Shown here: positions 35,725-45,477 of the stretch, piece after piece
How positions within the stretch are numbered: the first letter of the stretch is position 1
Layout of the letters: the number at the start of each line of letters is the position of its first letter
Assembly (NCBI GenBank): GCA_050633365.1
Contig: JBOEGJ010000045.1
Span: 124,001 to 188,000 of the forward strand
Direction: 5' to 3'
DNA: 64,000 nt
Source: Pseudomaricurvus sp050633365
Lineage (GTDB): Bacteria > Pseudomonadota > Gammaproteobacteria > Pseudomonadales > Cellvibrionaceae
The notes under the pieces: generated by a model
What the model saw: only the letters and a program-made list of their open reading frames with translations
The model's database searches: none
What the model was told of the DNA's origin: nothing
Program-made: the position numbers and the translations under genes

Positions 35725-36940
35725 AGTTAAGCGTTATCTTTTTTAATGTGTTTTTCATGTCAGAGATCACCGGCTTGAGGTCGTCGAGCGAGAAAAGATA
35801 GTATCGCATTCGAAAATCGAAAAACCCCAAACTAACACTTAGAAACGTTTTTAGGCGGCTGAACGCTATTGATTTGTCTTGTATTAACGTCGAATGAAAG
35901 AAAATTCTATTGAGTCGTTTTAATTCAACCAATAGATTTCGACACCGGATATTGGGAGATATAGATTCTGCTTCTGGAGACTCTCCCAGACCGAGTACTT
36001 TGTAGGTATACCAAGCAAAGAGTGCATTTGAATGGTAGGCGAGTGGATAACTTCCCCAAAATCGGCCATTGATTTCCATTAGCACTGCGGTGTTCTTCGC
36101 TTCATCGTATCGATATTCAACCATCGCGACTCCAGACCAATTGAGAGTCTTCAATAGCGCAATAGATTGATTTTGCAGTGCCGAGTGTTGGTGCAGCGGG
36201 GTCGATTCGCAGAGAGAAGAATAGCCCCCCTCGGGGGGCCACTCATGAAGCCTACGATGTTGAAACCGAAGTAGGCATTCTCCATTATGCATGAAAAAGA
36301 ACTGTCCTAGGCCATAGCCGGAAATGTACTCTTGAATAAGAGGGTAACGACCTAGTATCGAGTAGCGTTTCAAGGTCTCAATAAGTTGATTCGAATTGTA
36401 AACATAGAGAAGCTTTTCAATTCTAATGCCGGCTTTCGCGGCCTCTTTTACGACCGCGAGAGGATTGCTCCATTTAAGCACGACGGGAAATTCCAGAGAG
36501 TCAAGACGAGAGTTTATATCCTCTAGCTTATCAATCGAAATGCTCTTAGGCGTTAATATTCCAACTCTCTCTGCGGCGTCTATGGTCACTGATTTGTTCA
36601 GTACCTTATTCATGTCTACGCTAGAGGGCACTAACGGGATGATATGTTCCAATTGAGATTTGACTCGGTTGAAAAACAGAATGTCGCTTTCGGAAATACA
36701 GAGCAAATTGATGGGTTGGTTCTGGCTACCGATACGGTTTAAACGTGTGACCTTTTCACTGTCGGTAAGTGCATTGGGGATGACATGGCGTTCGTAAACA
36801 TAGCGTGAAGACAATCCTATGGAATCCTCGCTTTTACCGATGGCGATGACTCGACATCCCTTTTTACCCAGTTCTCGGACTATGCATAGGCCTATTTGTG
36901 AGTCGACACCATAGACGATAACAAGGTTTTGAGAGTGCAT
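35714..36940 (-). CDS. ATP-grasp domain protein
   Basis: 408 residues: an N-terminal pre-ATP-grasp Rossmann-like domain (NLVIVYGVDSQIGLCIVRELGKKG) and the ATP-grasp fold (FPVVLKWSNPLAVV, LIQEYISGYGLGQFFF, AVLMEINGRFWGSYPLA, where MEINGRF binds Mg). Such enzymes ligate a carboxylate to an amine with ATP. It is the last gene of a minus-strand run. It probably joins an amino acid or acid to the glycan or its precursor; the substrate is unknown. Confidence 0.85.
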   Translation of the reverse strand: MHSQNLVIVYGVDSQIGLCIVRELGKKGCRVIAIGKSEDSIGLSSRYVYERHVIPNALTDSEKVTRLNRIGSQNQPINLLCISESDILFFNRVKSQLEHIIPLVPSSVDMNKVLNKSVTIDAAERVGILTPKSISIDKLEDINSRLDSLEFPVVLKWSNPLAVVKEAAKAGIRIEKLLYVYNSNQLIETLKRYSILGRYPLIQEYISGYGLGQFFFMHNGECLLRFQHRRLHEWPPEGGYSSLCESTPLHQHSALQNQSIALLKTLNWSGVAMVEYRYDEAKNTAVLMEINGRFWGSYPLAYHSNALFAWYTYKVLGLGESPEAESISPNIRCRNLLVELKRLNRIFFHSTLIQDKSIAFSRLKTFLSVSLGFFDFRMRYYLFSLDDLKPVISDMKNTLKKITLNFRS

Positions 36941-36977
36941 TGTTAAGTGGCTTCCATATCGCGATCTATCGTTATTA

Positions 36978-37988
36978 TCAATAATACCAAATCGAATCGT
37001 TAATCTTGTTGTGTATTTTGCGGGCTAGGGCATAGCGATTTGGCATCTTAAGCAATTTTTCTCTGTGTGTGGTGTGTTGCCATGTCTCTAGGTTATTTCC
37101 GAAACTTGCCGAAGCAAAGTCTTGGTCGTGGTCTTTTATGAATCGGCAGAGCTCGCTAAGTCGATTTTGATTCACTCGGTTGCGAATGATTCGACGATAG
37201 CTAGAATCGGAGCTTTTAAAGAATTCAAATGGATGAGTTAATATAACGACCTGTTCGATACCAAGATCCCTCGCCTTGATAAGAATTCGTTTCATTTCTG
37301 GCCATGAGCAACTGGTGATTTGAAGTGATTTTTGATGCTGCTTGCCAAATAGATCAAAGTCTTGATAAGTCAATACCGGAACTTCCGTCACTCCTTCTAT
37401 AGAATGGCGTCCTGAATCTAACTGTAGCTTTTTTTCGCACGGCTTGAAAATGCCGGTAGCGATATTTGAGCTAAGCCCAATATCGAGATCATGCATAACT
37501 TTGTAGGTGGTTGAATCCGCTTGTAAGTTACCAGTTCTTATTGCGACAGGCGCCTTTCCGGTAAGACGCTTGAATGAATCTATACAAACGTTAAACACTC
37601 TCTTGAGGTCACTGTAACCCTGTCCCGAACAGCTATCTTGCCGTGGAAATTTTGCCTCGGTGCGGTCGTCGCTAAAGCTCAACCATACGGGGTGTATATG
37701 AAGTTGGATATCTTGTTGCGCCTGTTGGATATCTCGTACAACCCTGGCCATAGGTTCATCGCCGAAATAACGGGTGTTTGCGGTTTCGACAAAGAATGTT
37801 GCCTCGGTGTTGTAGTGGCTAAATGTTTCCAGCATAAACCCCAGTCCCTGTTGGCCAGAGGCTGTATGACCATATACCAGTGGTTCCGCAATGGGTTTGC
37901 GCAGTTCAGGTGAACTAAAATGACCCGCGATACTAAATTCCGTATCAATCGTGATGGATACCTGTGTGGGCGCTCGGCATCTTTTCAA
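36978..37988 (-). CDS. Polysaccharide deacetylase-like protein
   Basis: 336 residues with a NodB-like fold: SITIDTEFSIAGHFSS (first Asp), ATFFVETANTRYFG, DIQLHIHPVW (His pair) and ILTHPFEFFK near the end. The family is more distant from the deacetylase at 19964. ATGA overlap with the ATP-grasp/FemAB fusion upstream and 37 bp before the next ATP-grasp gene mark it as part of one operon. Probably it removes an acyl group from the amino sugar before ligation (inference). Confidence 0.82.
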   Translation of the reverse strand: MKRCRAPTQVSITIDTEFSIAGHFSSPELRKPIAEPLVYGHTASGQQGLGFMLETFSHYNTEATFFVETANTRYFGDEPMARVVRDIQQAQQDIQLHIHPVWLSFSDDRTEAKFPRQDSCSGQGYSDLKRVFNVCIDSFKRLTGKAPVAIRTGNLQADSTTYKVMHDLDIGLSSNIATGIFKPCEKKLQLDSGRHSIEGVTEVPVLTYQDFDLFGKQHQKSLQITSCSWPEMKRILIKARDLGIEQVVILTHPFEFFKSSDSSYRRIIRNRVNQNRLSELCRFIKDHDQDFASASFGNNLETWQHTTHREKLLKMPNRYALARKIHNKINDSIWYY

Positions 37989-40303
37989 TGTGCTTTCCCC
38001 GGCGCAGATTCACGGTCTGGAATGAGAACTCTTTTGGGGCCGATTTTTGCGGTTAACAACTTCTTTTTAAGTTCGCTGGCTACATTTCGAAGGTATAGCC
38101 CCAAACCCACTAGAGTACGTCGATTGACTATTTGTATTCCCTCAAGGTTTCTACTGGACGACATCCAGTCCAGCTTGAACGCTTCGTCACCGGTTAGGAA
38201 GTCAACCTTCGAGACGGCATCTCTAGTCACCACATGTTCCATCAGTTTGTGGGTTAGGATGGTACCTGGAGAGTAGTTTTTGTAGGCATCATCGTAGGCC
38301 AGCTTATAGATATAGGCCGTTTCGTCTTTCACAAGCCAGAGCTGTACTGCAATGGGGTTTGACTCTAGGTAGAGAATGCCAAGCCGCAACCAGTTGCTAT
38401 CCATCGCCAATCTGGCGAGTCCGTTGATAAATGCGGGGTAAGGCTCAAGCTTTTTCCAGCTCTGGTTGTATACGATGTGATACGACTCGAGCGATTTCTC
38501 CAAATCGTCAGGATTGTCTAGTATCTTGATGGTCCAATCGCCTAGTTTATCGAGTTTTTTAGATTTTCGTTTGATGGTGTTCTTTAAGCGGCTAGGGCGT
38601 CGATCCATGTAGGTTGAGAAGTCCGGAATACTCTCTTCGTACATGTTTTTGGTGACGTAATAACGGAAACTAGAGAGCCCTGATCTTGAAGAAATTGCTT
38701 TCCATTTTGTTATGATCTCTTCGGGCATGGGAGATAGGTTGATTCGATCCCAGTGATTTGTGTTGATAATCGTTTCAAGAAATTGCCTTCCTGCGTCAAT
38801 TTCTTCAATGATCGACTCATCAAATGTCATGTTGAAGATAGGGGTGTAGTAGTTTCCTAGGCCTGAAATAGAGGTTACATTGAATCCATTGATTCTCTCG
38901 GTTTTTCTCCAAACCGGAAGGATTGCAGCAATTTTAGAATCCTTATATAAACACATGAAACGTACTGATCCACATTCTTGCGCAACCGTTCGGCAAAAAT
39001 TGTCATACCAAGTTCCGTAGGAGAAAATTGAGTTTTTTGAGTGTCGAAATAAATGATCTTTGCAGTCGGTTGGGAGCTTATCAAAGTCCGAGAAGCTCCT
39101 GATCGCCATGTCATCTGGCGATGTAAGCTTTGTTGTGACTGAGTCTGATTGATCCAGTAACCGTTTTTTTAGATATCTCGGAACTCTGGCAATAACGGAT
39201 TTTTTCGACACTATACTGGGGTAAATATCTTTAATCGAAAAGTAGGAAAAGCTGGGTTTGTGACTCGTACTCCAGAACTTGCCGTAGTACTTTATGTAGC
39301 GAAATAGAGCAATAATATCCTTTTCTGTATCTATCCAGATGGCGTTGCGTGATCGGCTTGTACGAGGTTTTGTAAATCCCCTGGAGTAGAGATACTCGTC
39401 ATAAACGAGGTTTACGTTAGCGGCAATACAAAGCCCTACCCAAAAATCCGTTCTTCCTACGGTGGGCTCTATGACCCAGTAACGGCCATTGCTGTCCTTT
39501 TTTAGCTCCAGTGAAACTGGGCCAGACAAGTTCAGTCCGTCGAAAAAAGTTTTTGTGATATTCAGGACTTCAGAATTGTCGGTGGTCACGGCGACGGTGG
39601 TTTGTCCCATCGCAGGCGGGTGAGATTCCAGTTTATTTCCGCAAATGCTCGATATGATCTCTCCGTTGTTTAGATATAAGGCACCGAAATAGAGGTCCTT
39701 GTCGGTTCCCGATATCCAGTCTTGAACGAGGATTGGAAGGTCACTTTCGTACTTTTTAATATTCGTCTTAAGGGTGTCTAAGTTTTCGCAATAAAGCGCT
39801 TTAAACCCTGATTGTGGCTTGACGGGTTTAATAAGTACGGGAAACTCAAAAATATCAATTGTCGCGTCGACGTCGCCGCTACTATTTATGATCATCGACT
39901 TAGGGTAGTGGATACCTTGTTCTCGACAGCGTTTCTCAATGTTACTTTTCAGCAACAACTTCAGGACGTCATCTCGGCTTTTTGACCAACTTAGCAAAAA
40001 GTGATTTTCTAGCTTGTCGTAGTTCTGAGCAATGATCTTTACGTTATTGTCGTTGGTCGGCAGAAGAACAATGCGAGTATTAGGGTCGATCTTTTTTCGG
40101 AAATCGAGAAGATCATTAATTAGGCCGGTAGAATTAATGTCTCGGACGTAATGAATCGTGGCAGAATTAGTTTTGACGCCCGGCAAGAATTCTTTTGCTT
40201 CGAAGGCATGAACTTCTACGTTATGCTCTCTTAAAGCTCTACACATGGCCAAACCGTGGCTACACAAACCTATGACTAGGGCGATTGAGTGAAATTCGTT
40301 CAT
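37985..40303 (-). CDS. ATP-grasp and FemAB/GNAT acyltransferase fusion
   Basis: 772 residues. N half: pre-ATP-grasp domain (IALVIGLCSHGLAMCRALREH) and ATP-grasp (FPVLIKPVKPQSGFKAL, ILVQDWISG, YWVIEPTVGRTDF). C half (from about 410): GNAT/BioF2-like acyltransferase (CLYKDSKIAAILPVWRK, YIYKLAYDDAYKNYSPGTILTHKLM, FLTGDEAFKLDW). A single protein would activate a carboxylate and transfer it, which suggests coupled amino-acid addition to a glycan or lipid carrier. Neighbours are deacetylases on both sides with ATGA overlaps. Confidence 0.85.
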   Translation of the reverse strand: MNEFHSIALVIGLCSHGLAMCRALREHNVEVHAFEAKEFLPGVKTNSATIHYVRDINSTGLINDLLDFRKKIDPNTRIVLLPTNDNNVKIIAQNYDKLENHFLLSWSKSRDDVLKLLLKSNIEKRCREQGIHYPKSMIINSSGDVDATIDIFEFPVLIKPVKPQSGFKALYCENLDTLKTNIKKYESDLPILVQDWISGTDKDLYFGALYLNNGEIISSICGNKLESHPPAMGQTTVAVTTDNSEVLNITKTFFDGLNLSGPVSLELKKDSNGRYWVIEPTVGRTDFWVGLCIAANVNLVYDEYLYSRGFTKPRTSRSRNAIWIDTEKDIIALFRYIKYYGKFWSTSHKPSFSYFSIKDIYPSIVSKKSVIARVPRYLKKRLLDQSDSVTTKLTSPDDMAIRSFSDFDKLPTDCKDHLFRHSKNSIFSYGTWYDNFCRTVAQECGSVRFMCLYKDSKIAAILPVWRKTERINGFNVTSISGLGNYYTPIFNMTFDESIIEEIDAGRQFLETIINTNHWDRINLSPMPEEIITKWKAISSRSGLSSFRYYVTKNMYEESIPDFSTYMDRRPSRLKNTIKRKSKKLDKLGDWTIKILDNPDDLEKSLESYHIVYNQSWKKLEPYPAFINGLARLAMDSNWLRLGILYLESNPIAVQLWLVKDETAYIYKLAYDDAYKNYSPGTILTHKLMEHVVTRDAVSKVDFLTGDEAFKLDWMSSSRNLEGIQIVNRRTLVGLGLYLRNVASELKKKLLTAKIGPKRVLIPDRESAPGKAH

Positions 40304-41250
40304 TTCCCTAATGCGCCTTTTAGGAGGTTTATCAATAATCGAATATGAAATTTGAGCGGTGTTTTATCCCAGGGAGTAAATCGACACAGTGAATGAAAGT
40401 TAGAGTTGGGGGTCGAAATACCTGGCATGGTGCTAACGGCGTAGTTAAACCCTAAGCTGCGAATGGCATTGATACTCGTATCGTCAAAGTCCTTGCCGAA
40501 CTTGCCGTTGGGATAGGCAAACCCCGTAATCTTTGCTCCGGTCCATTCAAGTAGGAGTTTTTTGTTCTCAGCAACCTCTTTACCTAACTCCTCAGGGGTT
40601 AGCGATTTCAGTATAGGATGTCGATGAGTGTGAGCTTCAATATCAACGCCTTTGTTGTGTAAAACCTCTAGCTCCTTTGGTGTCATCATGAGCCGCGGCT
40701 CTCGAATGCTCCGGTTGATACTATAGAGTTCGTCAATTTTCGCTATTCGCTCGGAAACTGGTAGGTATTTCAAGGCATTGATCGCAAGGTTGGCTAGTTC
40801 TTTGGCGGATTTTTGGTTTTCTCGAATTGTTAAACTAAGGGGCGACAAGTCGACTTCTTTGAGATCAATTTGTCGAAAAAATTCAATGAGCCTATCGTTC
40901 CACATGTTGGTTCCATCGGAGAAGGCGCTGGCGACAAATACCGTGGCAGGTATATTGTATTTCTCCAAAATGGGTTGGGCAACGGTCAAGTTGTTTAGGT
41001 AACCGTCATCGAAAGTGACGCAAACAGAGTTTCTCGCAAGCGTGCCTTCTTTCAGTTGTTCGATCGCAGCATTAAGACTTATAGGATTGAAGTACTTCGC
41101 GAGAAGCCTCATCTGCCAGTCGAACTGCTGTGAGGTGGGTTCGTCTGGCCTCATGCAATCGTGCAGATCCAATACCTGATGATAATTCAGAATGGATAAC
41201 CTGTTGCGGCTGATGAACGCTGAAACAATCTCGAGAGCGGAATGAAGCAT
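40300..41250 (-). CDS. Polysaccharide deacetylase
   Basis: 316-residue NodB-type enzyme: SVCVTFDDGYLNN (catalytic Asp pair), VDIEAHTHRHPIL (metal His residues) and ITGFAYPNGKFGKDFDD (Arg/Pro motif variant). No signal peptide. It lies between the asparagine-synthetase-like gene (3-bp gap) and the ATP-grasp fusion (ATGA overlap). Confidence 0.9.
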   Translation of the reverse strand: MLHSALEIVSAFISRNRLSILNYHQVLDLHDCMRPDEPTSQQFDWQMRLLAKYFNPISLNAAIEQLKEGTLARNSVCVTFDDGYLNNLTVAQPILEKYNIPATVFVASAFSDGTNMWNDRLIEFFRQIDLKEVDLSPLSLTIRENQKSAKELANLAINALKYLPVSERIAKIDELYSINRSIREPRLMMTPKELEVLHNKGVDIEAHTHRHPILKSLTPEELGKEVAENKKLLLEWTGAKITGFAYPNGKFGKDFDDTSINAIRSLGFNYAVSTMPGISTPNSNFHSLCRFTPWDKTPLKFHIRLLINLLKGALGK

Positions 41251-41253
41251 AGG

Positions 41254-43020
41254 CTATTGCTCTCTGCTTTGAAGCCATATCTCGAGTACGGATATGACCC
41301 AAATGAGTTCACCGTAGTAGGCTGCATGATTCTCAGATTGCATCCTTAACGCTTTGTCGAGAAACTCTGGGCGGAATATATTGCGAGATTTCATGCTCGT
41401 GAATGATCTTTTCGTTATATCAACAAGCTCTTGGTTTGTACGCATCCATCGACCAAAGGGAAGCCCAAATCCATGTTTGGGCTTAGTCAATGTTTCAGGA
41501 GCAAGAAAGTTCTCAGTGGATTTCTTGAAAAATTCACGAAGTCGCTGTCCGGGTAGTTTGACCTCTGCGGGAATTGTACAGCTAAAGTCGACTAGCTCCT
41601 TCTCGGCTAGCGGAAACTTGACCGCAACGCCGGCGAGTTGACACATTTTTCTAACCTTAATTAGATCGTTGTCGGCCAGTGTGAATTTCCAGTCCGTATA
41701 GAGCATCTTGTCGGTTGCGCTCTCGCCGTCGGCCTCTGTATAACGTTCACGGAGCTGTTTCAACGGTAGCTCTCTATCTATATCTTTCAGGAATGCGGCC
41801 GTAAATACTTCTGTTGGTGAAAAACGGTGTAAAAAATTGTACGTCTGCAATCTGTCGGGAAGTGGATTGTCTGCCTGCTGGATATAGCTGCTTGCCTTTT
41901 TTACCAAGGGAATTTTTTTGCTAAGTGAGTTATCCAGTACAGCTCGTAATATCAACTTGATGATTGCGGGCGATTTCTCGTAGGGATAAAACCATTTTTG
42001 TTTGGCATAGCGACTGTTTCCAGCAAAAAACTCATCCCCTCCGTCGCCGGCTAAAAGGGTCTCAATGCTCGATTGTTTGGCCTTGGTGGCGCAAAAGAAA
42101 GCTGCTAGGGCAGAGGAGTTTCCGAAAGGTTCGTCAAAACTGCTCGCGACCAGAGCGAAATTATCACTTATGTATTCTGGTTCTAGGTACGAGGTAACAT
42201 GTTCTGTTCCAAAGTGGCGGGCACTGATTTCAGCAAATTCGGTTTCATCGTAGCCTTGCTGGTTAAAGCCAATGGAGAAGGTTTTTGCTTTGCCTCTGAT
42301 CTTTTTCAGCATTCCCGCGACTGTGGAGCTGTCGAGACCACCGCTGAGAAAGGCCGCAACTGAGGTGTTGGGAAGGCTAAGATTGACGGCTTTTTCGATC
42401 TCAGACAAACAAGCGTTATGCATGTCTATCGGTATTTCTTTAGAGGAAAACTCGGGCTTATACTGTGGACCCAAATGATTGGTTTGCTGTTGATCAAATA
42501 CCACAAGTTCAGATGGTTTAAGTTTGAATACCCCGTCGTATATCGTGATGGGCGAAGGAATACAGTGAAAGTAGATGTAATGAAATATGGCCTGAGAGGA
42601 TACTGTGTAAGAGCGATCTCCCTCTGTCTCTTTGATTAGGTGGGGTAGTGAAGTACTGATGTGTCTGTGCTTTTCAGTCTCGGTATAGTAGACAGGAATG
42701 CTCGCCAAGTGGTCATTAACAACAGAGATATTTTTACTCTCTCGGTTGACGATTACTAATACGAAGCTGCCAGAAATCTCCTTATAGAGTGATGTTAAGG
42801 ACTCTTCATGCTCGATTTTTCCAAGGAGGTCGGCGGCATCGATGTTTGAGGTTTTTCCGTATTCTCGTAAGTCTCCTATCAGGTAGACATCGAACTTGGT
42901 GTTGCTCGCTTTATCGAAGGAAAGACTTTTGTCGCAGATCAGCGTATTCGGACAAGAGTCAAGCGTGATGGTTTCACAGTGGTAGTCAGAACGGTCTTCC
43001 GTGAGCGTCTGTCGTAACAT
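41254..43020 (-). CDS. Asparagine-synthetase-like enzyme lacking the glutaminase cysteine
   Basis: 588 residues. The C-terminal synthetase domain is intact: SGGLDSSTVAGML is the PP-loop, and TLLAGDGGDEFFAGNSRYAK and KHGFGLPFGRWMR follow. The N-terminal 200 residues keep the Ntn-hydrolase-like layout (GDLREYGK, VLVIVNRESKNISVVNDH) but begin MLRQTLTED, with no Cys2. So glutamine-dependent nitrogen supply is unlikely. It may use ammonia or another amine, like beta-lactam synthetase relatives and some cyclases. It works in the same operon as two ATP-grasp enzymes. Confidence 0.85.
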   Translation of the reverse strand: MLRQTLTEDRSDYHCETITLDSCPNTLICDKSLSFDKASNTKFDVYLIGDLREYGKTSNIDAADLLGKIEHEESLTSLYKEISGSFVLVIVNRESKNISVVNDHLASIPVYYTETEKHRHISTSLPHLIKETEGDRSYTVSSQAIFHYIYFHCIPSPITIYDGVFKLKPSELVVFDQQQTNHLGPQYKPEFSSKEIPIDMHNACLSEIEKAVNLSLPNTSVAAFLSGGLDSSTVAGMLKKIRGKAKTFSIGFNQQGYDETEFAEISARHFGTEHVTSYLEPEYISDNFALVASSFDEPFGNSSALAAFFCATKAKQSSIETLLAGDGGDEFFAGNSRYAKQKWFYPYEKSPAIIKLILRAVLDNSLSKKIPLVKKASSYIQQADNPLPDRLQTYNFLHRFSPTEVFTAAFLKDIDRELPLKQLRERYTEADGESATDKMLYTDWKFTLADNDLIKVRKMCQLAGVAVKFPLAEKELVDFSCTIPAEVKLPGQRLREFFKKSTENFLAPETLTKPKHGFGLPFGRWMRTNQELVDITKRSFTSMKSRNIFRPEFLDKALRMQSENHAAYYGELIWVISVLEIWLQSREQ

Positions 43021-43055
43021 CTTTGAATACCCTCCAAATGTTGAGTTGGACTCGG

Positions 43056-44471
43056 TTAACGATAATAACGTAGATTCGAGTCAAAGACTCTTATCGAGTG
43101 CTTCAGTAAGTTGTTACTGGGTCGTTGCGATATACCCAGAATTAGTGACCTCAATCGGTCTTTTAGTGTTTCAGATCTCAGTGATTGAGGCTGAAACTCC
43201 TCGCTATTTTTGAGAAATTCGACCTGAGTCTTTTTATCGCTGGGAATGGTGGTGATACGCATATTAGCCGATGGCACTTCGAGAGTCCTCTTTTCTGATT
43301 CTGCCGGTAGCGCAATAAGCTCAGTCTTACTCCAATCTATGTCTTGGCTCCGATAGAAGTGCAGAACCAAAGAGCGGGTGCTCCAAAATGCACTGGCAGG
43401 GCCGCTGTAAGGATCAAGCCAGGTTGGATTGTCTTCGAATACGCCTTGAGTAGGGCGGCCAAGTTTCAGTGCATTGTTCTGAATATAGTAGTTCCAGCAG
43501 CTGTATAGCGTATTTAGAGTTGTTCCGTTGGGGAAGTCGCTGGGTGAATAGTGATTGGCCGCTAGAATCGGAACGGGCATCGCCATGCGATAGCTCAGGC
43601 TGCGACCAAAAAGAGGGCTTCCTTCTTTGGTGAATAGGTATTGATACCAATCGGAGTAATCACATATTGCTTGCCGGATAAAGCTTCGGTCAAATTCCGG
43701 ATCAATTTGATCAATCCAGTAAAGGGAATAATGAAACCCCCACGCATTGTAGAGATCAACATCTCCATTATCGCCGTCTTTGAAGCATCCCTGATCTAGA
43801 TAAAACGACTTTATACGTGAATAGCGATCAGAGCAGTCATACCGGTTATTCGAGTCAAGTGATGTCACCACGGCGTTGATTAGCACAACAAAAAGGTGCC
43901 AATTGTTGTCTGCGGTTTTTTTATCTCTCGCGTGGCTTAGCCAGTGCAGAGTGTTGTGTTTTACCTCATCCGATAATTCATGCCATAGGCAGTCTTTTAC
44001 TAGCCATATTGCCAGCGCAATATCGGCAGCTTCACATATCAGCGTGCTTCCGTCTGTGATGTCTCCCCAGTAGGCTGATCCCTTAGGGTCGGTTCCCCGA
44101 GAGAGTGTTTGGTGGAAATATTCTTTAATCTCATGTGCGACCGGTTCAGTAATTGTCGGCGATAGATAATAGGCCGACCACAGCGGAAGAAGGCGGCTCA
44201 TACCTTCCATACCATCGCTCTTGGCCCCATAAATACTGCCCATCCCAGGGTAGTAGACTGCGGTGTTATGGGGGTTCCTGTAATGTTGGTTAGCTTGCCA
44301 AAAGTAGCGGGTGACAGCGTCCAATTTGTCGCTTACCGATTGAGAGGCGCTAGAAAAACACGATTTTATGCTCTCGTCGTCTTGAGAATAATGGCTGCTT
44401 TTGAGCCAAAGCCGTTCAAGATTCTGCCGCTGCCAGCGATAGCTTTGTTGTAGGTCCTTGATTGAGATCAT
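43056..44471 (-). CDS. DUF2264 family protein, possible glycan-processing enzyme
   Basis: 471 residues without signal peptide, with the DUF2264 blocks: SIYGAKSDGMEGMSRLLPLW, GTDPKGSAYWGDITDGS, DNNWHLFVVLINAV, DGDNGDVDLYNAWGFHYSLYW, GSPLFGRSLSYRMAM and DPYSGPASAFWSTRSLVL. The fold is probably an (alpha/alpha) toroid as in glycoside hydrolases and lyases, but no activity is established. It overlaps the glycosyltransferase upstream by 4 bp. Confidence 0.85.
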   Translation of the reverse strand: MISIKDLQQSYRWQRQNLERLWLKSSHYSQDDESIKSCFSSASQSVSDKLDAVTRYFWQANQHYRNPHNTAVYYPGMGSIYGAKSDGMEGMSRLLPLWSAYYLSPTITEPVAHEIKEYFHQTLSRGTDPKGSAYWGDITDGSTLICEAADIALAIWLVKDCLWHELSDEVKHNTLHWLSHARDKKTADNNWHLFVVLINAVVTSLDSNNRYDCSDRYSRIKSFYLDQGCFKDGDNGDVDLYNAWGFHYSLYWIDQIDPEFDRSFIRQAICDYSDWYQYLFTKEGSPLFGRSLSYRMAMPVPILAANHYSPSDFPNGTTLNTLYSCWNYYIQNNALKLGRPTQGVFEDNPTWLDPYSGPASAFWSTRSLVLHFYRSQDIDWSKTELIALPAESEKRTLEVPSANMRITTIPSDKKTQVEFLKNSEEFQPQSLRSETLKDRLRSLILGISQRPSNNLLKHSIRVFDSNLRYYR

Positions 44472-45433
44472 TTTGGCGATTCATCTCGAGGCAGGTAGAT
44501 CATGCAGCGAATTAAAAATTTGTAGCTGTCAGTGCGCAGTGGTTTGTATTTCATCGCGCGCAGGAACGAGTAGAAGGCCTTTCGGTACCACCGCGCCAGA
44601 AATAGCTCATAGCCGTGTTCAAACCAAACTTTAAAGAAAAATCGCTGCAATTCGGATTGACCGATGAACTCGCCGGATTGGCTTTGGGTTCCAAGGCTCT
44701 CGACAGCATTTTCCATGATTTCAGCGCGATAATTGCGCAAGTGTGGACGATGCGAAATACTCTGTGAGTTTTTCCGGTAGTAGGCGTAACGAGTGTTCAC
44801 TTGGGCGATTTGTGTTGATGCCGCTAGCTGCAACCAAAAATCGTAGTCTTGGCCTCGTCGATAGCTGGGATTGAATCGAATGGTTGTTAGCGTCGATCGT
44901 CTTACCAGTGCGGCGATGATGTGGTACCAAGAAGTCTCGAAGAGTGTGTGGTAGACCCAGCCGGAACGCTCTTCGACCAAGGTAGGAGTAAGGCTCTCAT
45001 CGACTGGTTCGGTATTGATGAATTGAAAGGTTTCATCAACGTGCTCAAAGCGGCCGGTCACCACGCCATATTGAGGATGATCCTGCATGAACTGTACTTG
45101 TTGGTGTAAACGATTTGGGGCCCAAAGGTCATCGCTGTCGTTAAAGGCGATAAAATCACCTAACGCATGTTCAATGCCCGTATTCCGAGCGACCGCAGAA
45201 CCAGCATTCTTTTGCAGAATGTACTTAACTTGATTGCCAAAGGATTGAACGATCGCGGCACAATTATCTGTACTTCCGTCATCTACGACGATAATTTCTT
45301 TGTGAGGATAGCGCTGGCTGACGATGCTCTGCAGGCAGTCGTGAATATGGTCTTCAGCGTTATACATCGGAACAATGATGGAAACTAAAGGTAATTTGTC
45401 GATGTTGGTTTTCCCTGTCATCGGTGTGGCCAT
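44468..45433 (-). CDS. Family 2 glycosyltransferase
   Basis: 321-residue GT2: PLVSIIVPMYNAEDHI at the N terminus, EIIVVDDGSTDN, AVARNTGIEHALGDFIAFNDSDDLW (DxD-like motif). The C-terminal hydrophobic part may touch the membrane. Overlaps the DUF2264 gene. Confidence 0.92.
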   Translation of the reverse strand: MATPMTGKTNIDKLPLVSIIVPMYNAEDHIHDCLQSIVSQRYPHKEIIVVDDGSTDNCAAIVQSFGNQVKYILQKNAGSAVARNTGIEHALGDFIAFNDSDDLWAPNRLHQQVQFMQDHPQYGVVTGRFEHVDETFQFINTEPVDESLTPTLVEERSGWVYHTLFETSWYHIIAALVRRSTLTTIRFNPSYRRGQDYDFWLQLAASTQIAQVNTRYAYYRKNSQSISHRPHLRNYRAEIMENAVESLGTQSQSGEFIGQSELQRFFFKVWFEHGYELFLARWYRKAFYSFLRAMKYKPLRTDSYKFLIRCMIYLPRDESPK

Positions 45434-45477
45434 GAGGAATCAATTGTTACACTAGTATTTTGGGGTGAGCCTTCGAA

